Assembly (NCBI GenBank): GCA_013152205.1
Contig: JAADGV010000076.1
Span: 30,950 to 94,949, forward strand
Origin: Planctomycetota bacterium
Lineage (GTDB): Bacteria; Planctomycetota; Planctomycetia; Pirellulales; Lacipirellulaceae
DNA: 64,000 bases
Reading direction: 5' to 3'
The number at the start of each line of letters is the position of its first letter. Positions within the stretch are counted from its first letter, which is position 1. Shown piece by piece: positions 58,828 through 64,000 of this stretch. Made by a program: the position numbers and the translations under genes. The notes beneath the pieces are model-generated. The model was given only the letters and a program-made list of their open reading frames with translations, had not been told where the DNA came from and searched no databases.

Positions 58828-61194
58828 ATGCCAACTCAATTCCCACTGCGTCTATTTAGACAAGTGCATTGGCAAATCGTCCTGCTGACGCTGTTTTATT
58901 GCAACGCGACCGCGACAATTGCGCAAGACGAAGCAACACGTCTGATCGACCTACCGCCATTCGACCGCATTACCTTGAAACCGACCGCAGGCGGCGAAAT
59001 CCTCGACACCGTGCTGCTCGATTTGCCTAACCGAAAAGTGCCTACACCGCTACCAACCGAGGGCGAGTTGGAGTTGCGACGGCTTGTCGATCCTTCCGTC
59101 CGATACTCTCTGCCCTGGACTTCAATCGCAAAAATCGAACTCTACGAACAACTGATATTAGGCAAGGCACGGCAACTGACCGAAGCAAATGCGTTTGCCG
59201 AGGCTTACGCCTACATTAAGTTTCTCAATAAAAATTACCCCAATCTGCGAGGCCTCTCCACGACGATAGAAAAATACCTGAAGCGAGATGCATTCCACTC
59301 CTTTTCAGAAAAACGTTACGACGATTCCATCTCCATTTTATCGGCACTCTACGACTTCAATCCCCAACACAAAGGCCTAGCCGCAGCAGTCGACACGGTA
59401 ATCAACCGAACCGTGAAATCACACTTGGACGACCGCAACTTTACCACTGCATTAAGTGTGCTCGACGCGGCAGACGCCACTTTTCCAGAACTCCATCTAA
59501 AGTCGGTTGCTGTCTGGCGAAAGAAATTTGAGGGAGGTGCCAAACGACAACTCCTGGCAGCACAACACCACCTCGATAAGGCCGAGTATCAAGAAGCCCG
59601 CCAGGCACTGCGCCGTGCCACCGCGATTCTCCCAACGGCACCTCGCGTTGCAGAGATGTTTGCCGAAATCAACCGCCGCTCTCCTCAAGTAACTGTTGGC
59701 GTTACGCAGCATGGTTTGGCTTTGTCAAACACGACACTAGCCGACATGGCGGCACTACGAGTATCCCGACTCACAAATCCTAAGCTTATCGAAATGATCG
59801 ACTTTGGCCCCGAGGGTGGTATTTATTCCTCGAAGTGGGCCACATTCTCCTCCGACGACACCGGGCTAGAGTTCGATATTCAGCTTCAAGCAAACGCGGT
59901 GAAGGCGGGCATACTCCCCGAGGTTTTGACGCTGCAAATCCTCAATGCCACGAAATCGTCGAGTCCCAACTATCAACCGATTCTCTCTGGGCTGCTCAAA
60001 AGCGTCGCAATCCAAGATGGCCAGCGTATTCACCTTCAATGGAAACATCCGCACGTACGCCCCGAAGCATTGTTCCCAATACCGGTACAGAGTCTTCTAA
60101 ATTACTCAACGTCTGTAGAAGCGTATAAGCCAGTACCCAACAAGGCCGACAAAGACCTCTTGCGGTTTACTCCTCGTTACGCTTCTGCCGAGGGCAATAA
60201 CCGGCCTTCCATCGTAGAACAAATTTTCACAAGCGAAGAATTTGCCCTTACGGCATTGTTGCATGGAGACATCGACCTACTCGATCGGATTGCTCCGTGG
60301 CAGATCGATCGGCTTCGCAATGTCAAGCACATTACCGTTTCGAACTACCGACTTCCAACGGTACACGTCCTTTTGCCAAACCAGTCCAAGCCACTATTAC
60401 GACGTCGTGAATTTCGCCGTGCCCTGTGCTACGGAATCGATCGCCAAAAAATCGTCAACGAGATTATTCTTGGCGGAAAAACGCAACCAGGGTTTCGCGT
60501 ACTTAGTGGGCCATTACCCGCCGGTTCTTCCATCGCCGATCCATTAGGCTACGGCTACAAGCCAGAAATCGTACCCCGCACTTACGAACCGCGACTCGCA
60601 GCCGTGCTTGCAACCGTAGCTCGCGAGTCGCTAAAGCAACACCTCAAGAGAAACACTCCAGAAACTGCCGATCCCGAAACTACCTTGCCGCCCGCCGACA
60701 ATTCACAAACAGATGACACCAAAGTCGAACCCCTCATCCTCATCCATCCGCCCAATTTTGTCGCCCAAGCAACTTGCCAGGCCATCAAACGACAACTAGA
60801 AGCCGTGGGAATTCCGATCAAGTTGCAGCAAATCTCGCCGTATCTTACCGAAGCGATTGTCGATTATGATTTGCGTTATGCCGAATTAGCGATTTGGGAA
60901 CCACTCATCGATATGCAGCAACTGTTAGGAACGCAAGGCATCGCCGGCAATTGCAGCCCTAGCATGAGCCTTGCCCTACATGCAGTCGATCAAGCAAGAA
61001 ACTGGCAGGAATCTCGTACTCGTCTGCGCGATTTACACGACGTAGCCTTTTACGATCTCCCTGTCGTTCCACTGTGGCAAACGATCAATTCGTTCGCCTA
61101 TCGCAAGTCGCTCCAAGGGATCGGCAAAGCTCCGATTTCGCTCTATCAGGATGTTGCTAAATGGAGAATCACAAACCTTGGAGCGGAGCAATAA
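58828..61194 (+). CDS. SBP_bac_5-like extracellular solute-binding domain protein with N-terminal TPR-like region
   Basis: C-terminal LTALLHGDIDLLDRIAPWQIDRL, RREFRRALCYGIDRQKIVNEIILGG, FYDLPVVPLWQ; start MPTQFPLRLFRQ with signal peptide. Confidence 0.78.
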   Translation: MPTQFPLRLFRQVHWQIVLLTLFYCNATATIAQDEATRLIDLPPFDRITLKPTAGGEILDTVLLDLPNRKVPTPLPTEGELELRRLVDPSVRYSLPWTSIAKIELYEQLILGKARQLTEANAFAEAYAYIKFLNKNYPNLRGLSTTIEKYLKRDAFHSFSEKRYDDSISILSALYDFNPQHKGLAAAVDTVINRTVKSHLDDRNFTTALSVLDAADATFPELHLKSVAVWRKKFEGGAKRQLLAAQHHLDKAEYQEARQALRRATAILPTAPRVAEMFAEINRRSPQVTVGVTQHGLALSNTTLADMAALRVSRLTNPKLIEMIDFGPEGGIYSSKWATFSSDDTGLEFDIQLQANAVKAGILPEVLTLQILNATKSSSPNYQPILSGLLKSVAIQDGQRIHLQWKHPHVRPEALFPIPVQSLLNYSTSVEAYKPVPNKADKDLLRFTPRYASAEGNNRPSIVEQIFTSEEFALTALLHGDIDLLDRIAPWQIDRLRNVKHITVSNYRLPTVHVLLPNQSKPLLRRREFRRALCYGIDRQKIVNEIILGGKTQPGFRVLSGPLPAGSSIADPLGYGYKPEIVPRTYEPRLAAVLATVARESLKQHLKRNTPETADPETTLPPADNSQTDDTKVEPLILIHPPNFVAQATCQAIKRQLEAVGIPIKLQQISPYLTEAIVDYDLRYAELAIWEPLIDMQQLLGTQGIAGNCSPSMSLALHAVDQARNWQESRTRLRDLHDVAFYDLPVVPLWQTINSFAYRKSLQGIGKAPISLYQDVAKWRITNLGAEQ

Positions 61195-61197
61195 ACT

Positions 61198-62655
61198 ATG
61201 ATTCAAGTTGCCCGTTTTCTAACGATGCACCGACTTCGCGTCTTGCTTCTGATTGCATTTTGCTTAGGCACAAACATTGCCTTAGATGCCAGGCAAGCGG
61301 ATTGGGGACGATCTGCCTACCGCATCCAACTCCATTTAGCGGCTGAGGTGCCCGCCGAAGCCCAGTCAAACCTAGCTGCCAATCTGGCCACCTATCTCGA
61401 ACAACGAATCGACGCAACATTGTATCCGTCGTGGACGGTAGAAATCTCTCAGCCCAAGGGACCGTTTCGACATCAGCTATTAACGCACCTTGCTGAGCTT
61501 ACAAAAGCAAAGCTCACCGAGGAATCGTCCCCTGTTTTCGACAAACACATGTATCTGGTAATCGCATCGACTCCTGAAGGCTATGCGCTAAAATGTCGAG
61601 AATTAGATCATGCAACTCAGATGCTAGGCCCCATGCTTTCCCGCAATGTTCAACAAAGGCGATTACTTGGCGAGCATTGTTTTCAATTACTATGCAAAAC
61701 CTTCGCACCACTGGCCAAGGTTCGGCGTACCGAGGACGACCCGCTCCATGTTACACTGCACTTCAAAGGCGTCGATTTACCTCAACAAGCGAATCAATCC
61801 CTATTCGTTCGCTCCGGCGATGTCTATCAGCCACTAAGAATTCGCATGACACGCACAGGCGAAGTAAGGCCCGGCGGAATTAATATCATCCCGTGGACGT
61901 ACCTTGAATACGAAGGCCGCCAAGACGAAAGCAAAAGCAACCGATGGCGAGTCCACTCAGCCACAAAGCATCCGTTCGGCGTTCGCCGCCGCGGTCGAGT
62001 CGAATATTTAGCGATAGCTGTCCGACAGCCGCCCGCGACAACGCGTGTAAGATTTTACGCGCGGCATAATAAGCAACAAAGCTTGATGGGCTACGAAGTG
62101 TTTCGCCGCGAACCCGATGCTGAAAAAAGCCAATTGATTGGCTTAACCGACAATCGCGGTTCGGTCGAAGTACTGCCCGGCAAGGCAAATATCACCACTC
62201 TGTTTCTTCGTAGCGGCAACGAACTACTCGCCAAGGTGCCGGTAGTACCAGGAGCCAAGAAAAACCTTGAGATACCAATCGCTGACGATACCGCCCGCCT
62301 AAACGCCCAGGCAACACTAACCTCGCTCCGAGAACAACTCATCGACTTGGTCGCACGGCGAAACATCCTGATTTCGCGTACCCAAGGCCAGATCGAAGAA
62401 TCAAGTTTTGACGAAGCAAGAAAACTACTCGGTAAGCTCGACGAGCTACCCGGCCGCGCACAGTTTGCTCAGCTAATCTCTTCGGCCCAGAACAACCGTC
62501 GAAACCATTCCGACGAACCACGCATCCAAGCCCGCATCGAAAAAATGTTCGCAAACACAAGAAAGCTGCTGGGCCGCTTCCTCGATTCTCGACCAGTTTC
62601 CGACCTAAAAGCCAAACTACGCTCCGCCCAAAACAACGCCAACCAAAGTTCGTAG
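61198..62655 (+). CDS. hypothetical secreted protein
   Basis: Signal-like N-terminus LLLIAFCLGTNIALDA; starts 4 nt after the preceding stop. Confidence 0.65.
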   Translation: MIQVARFLTMHRLRVLLLIAFCLGTNIALDARQADWGRSAYRIQLHLAAEVPAEAQSNLAANLATYLEQRIDATLYPSWTVEISQPKGPFRHQLLTHLAELTKAKLTEESSPVFDKHMYLVIASTPEGYALKCRELDHATQMLGPMLSRNVQQRRLLGEHCFQLLCKTFAPLAKVRRTEDDPLHVTLHFKGVDLPQQANQSLFVRSGDVYQPLRIRMTRTGEVRPGGINIIPWTYLEYEGRQDESKSNRWRVHSATKHPFGVRRRGRVEYLAIAVRQPPATTRVRFYARHNKQQSLMGYEVFRREPDAEKSQLIGLTDNRGSVEVLPGKANITTLFLRSGNELLAKVPVVPGAKKNLEIPIADDTARLNAQATLTSLREQLIDLVARRNILISRTQGQIEESSFDEARKLLGKLDELPGRAQFAQLISSAQNNRRNHSDEPRIQARIEKMFANTRKLLGRFLDSRPVSDLKAKLRSAQNNANQSS

Positions 62656-62671
62656 TAGGGCAAGTCCCCCT

Positions 62672-62694
62672 ATAGCCCGGCCATCCTGGCCGAA
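62672..62694 (+). repeat. dispersed hairpin repeat ATAGCCCGGCCATCCTGGCCG, copy 4
   Basis: Same core as 4277. Confidence 0.9.
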
Positions 62695-62739
62695 AAGGTT
62701 CCTTGGCGTGCATCACGAGAGCAATATACTTAGCCCCCT

Positions 62740-63723
62740 CTATTCGGCAATTGTTTCCAAGCGGTATCGGTAGAGAATAGCGTTGTTGCCCAGGTCGCCT
62801 GGGAGCAGGAACAGCTCGTTGTTGAAGAGGGCCATTCCTTCGCGTGTGAGCGAATCGCTGCCATGGTCTGGGCCGAGAATTCGGATGCGGTCGAGTAGTT
62901 TGTGCTCTCGAATATCTAACCATTCGAGCACTGCCCGCGACTGTGCCTTGTCTCGATGAGGATCTTTGTCGTAGCCGCTTGCTAAAATCGTGCCATTGGC
63001 TAGGTATTTCCAATCTTGGACGGCTAAAGCCCAATTGGGGTGGCCGTGGAAAAGTTTTTCGCGAGGCGTTTGTTTTTGAATTGTGCCGTCAGTATTCCAT
63101 AGCCAGATGACTTTGGTGTTCCAATTTGCACCGAAAACGAGGCCATTTTTTTGATCGACTGCCAAAGCGCCAATATGATCGTCGACGACAAACGCGAGTT
63201 CCGAAACGGCATCGGACAGCGGAGCATCGATTGGAGTGCGTATTCGAATGATTGTGGTGGAACTGTGTGGGCGACTGACGGCGACAGGGATCCAAAACGA
63301 TTTGCCATCGTAATCGAAGCCGCCAGGGTGGTCTTGGCCCGCTTTGATGTTTTGCTTCTTACTTGGGCTAGGTGTGATATCCAGAAACTCAACCTGCGAA
63401 AGGTCGTCACGATCGAAGCGAAAGAAGAACGCCCGTTTGGGTGTGCGTTCCAGACGACCGGTTACATAGAGAGATTTTTTTGTTACGAAAATTCCCTGCG
63501 TGTGAACGCGGGCAGGCAATCCATCGATTTCAAAGGCGGGGATTTTTTCTTTGCCCAAGTAAGTGAGCCGATGGCTATTTCCTTGTAGTACCTGTGGTTG
63601 GCCAGTATCAGCAGCCTGTAGCGTAGCAACATTGATGACTGAAAATAGGCACGCCAAGGCGATTAATAATGGTTTTTCGAGTGACAGTAGTTTCAGGTTT
63701 GGCCTAACCAGAAGACTTGCCAT
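62740..63723 (-). CDS. hypothetical secreted protein, possible beta-propeller
   Basis: Start at MASLLVRPNLKLLSLEKPLLIALACLFSVINVATLQAAD; repeated short beta segments (GLVFGANWNTKVIWLWNTDGTIQ). Confidence 0.7.
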   Translation of the reverse strand: MASLLVRPNLKLLSLEKPLLIALACLFSVINVATLQAADTGQPQVLQGNSHRLTYLGKEKIPAFEIDGLPARVHTQGIFVTKKSLYVTGRLERTPKRAFFFRFDRDDLSQVEFLDITPSPSKKQNIKAGQDHPGGFDYDGKSFWIPVAVSRPHSSTTIIRIRTPIDAPLSDAVSELAFVVDDHIGALAVDQKNGLVFGANWNTKVIWLWNTDGTIQKQTPREKLFHGHPNWALAVQDWKYLANGTILASGYDKDPHRDKAQSRAVLEWLDIREHKLLDRIRILGPDHGSDSLTREGMALFNNELFLLPGDLGNNAILYRYRLETIAE

Positions 63724-63747
63724 AAGGTGAATACCCCAAAGTGGTTG

Positions 63748-63962
63748 CACATCGTAGCCCAGGGTAAGCGGCGTAGCCGCACCACCCTGGGTAATCGTTG
63801 CTTGAGAATAAGCGAACCCTGCAAGGGTTCCACAAGTTGAAATATCATGTTTTTCAGGCATCTTTGATCGCACGACGATTGTGCAACCCTTTCAGGGTTG
63901 AGGTTTCCAGAGCCTTAGAACCCAGGGTGCGCCGCTTCGCGGCGACCCTGGGCTACGATGTG
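63748..63962. repeat. large composite inverted repeat with four nested hairpins
   Basis: cacatcgtagcccagggt ... accctgggctacgatgtg outer arms; inner aaccctgcaagggtt and aaccctttcagggtt palindromes. Confidence 0.9.
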
Positions 63963-64000
63963 AAACGCCTTTGGCGTAAAGGACTTACGGCCTGGACTGC

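Noticed and set aside
63724-63873. N-terminal extension of the 62740..63873 ORF
   Set aside because: It translates the composite inverted repeat; a signal peptide begins at 63723.

Overview
The window looks like part of a planctomycete (Pirellulales-like) chromosome. This is inferred from the family mix: DUF1598, TPR/PQQ giants, Cys-type sulfatase, DoxX plus Gfo/Idh/MocA, and H4MPT/methanofuran-type genes. Main blocks: (1) the 3' end of a DUF1598 gene, and a RelE/RelB-like toxin-antitoxin pair bracketed by a 140-bp duplication of that gene's end; (2) a DUF2092-like lipoprotein and a fatty acid desaturase; (3) a three-gene cluster resembling methanofuran biosynthesis (MfnE/MfnF/MfnD-like); (4) a SUF Fe-S cluster locus (SufR, SufC, SufB, SufD, Rieske, SufT) with a nuoB-like gene inside it; (5) assorted metabolic genes (AGCS symporter, DusB, Ser/Thr kinase, sulfatase, D-2-hydroxyacid dehydrogenase, DoxX/oxidoreductase pair); (6) a tightly packed ~18-kb minus-strand operon with MoxR, DUF58, two VWA proteins, several uncharacterised envelope proteins, and two HtrA-like proteins in which two of the three protease domains have lost the catalytic triad; (7) a minus-strand toroid (prenyltransferase-like) gene and a giant PQQ-propeller gene; (8) HU and tRNA-Phe(GAA); (9) a plus-strand operon with a toroid/HEAT protein, a TonB-like-topology protein, ExbB, ExbD, ExbD, a membrane-anchored TPR/PQQ protein, an SBP_bac_5 domain protein and a secreted protein. 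Intergenic regions carry several families of palindromic repeats, two of which show compensatory stem changes between copies. The best candidates for an undescribed system are the MoxR/VWA/pseudo-HtrA operon and the neighbouring ExbBD/toroid/propeller operon. No database search was possible; all family calls are from reading motifs.
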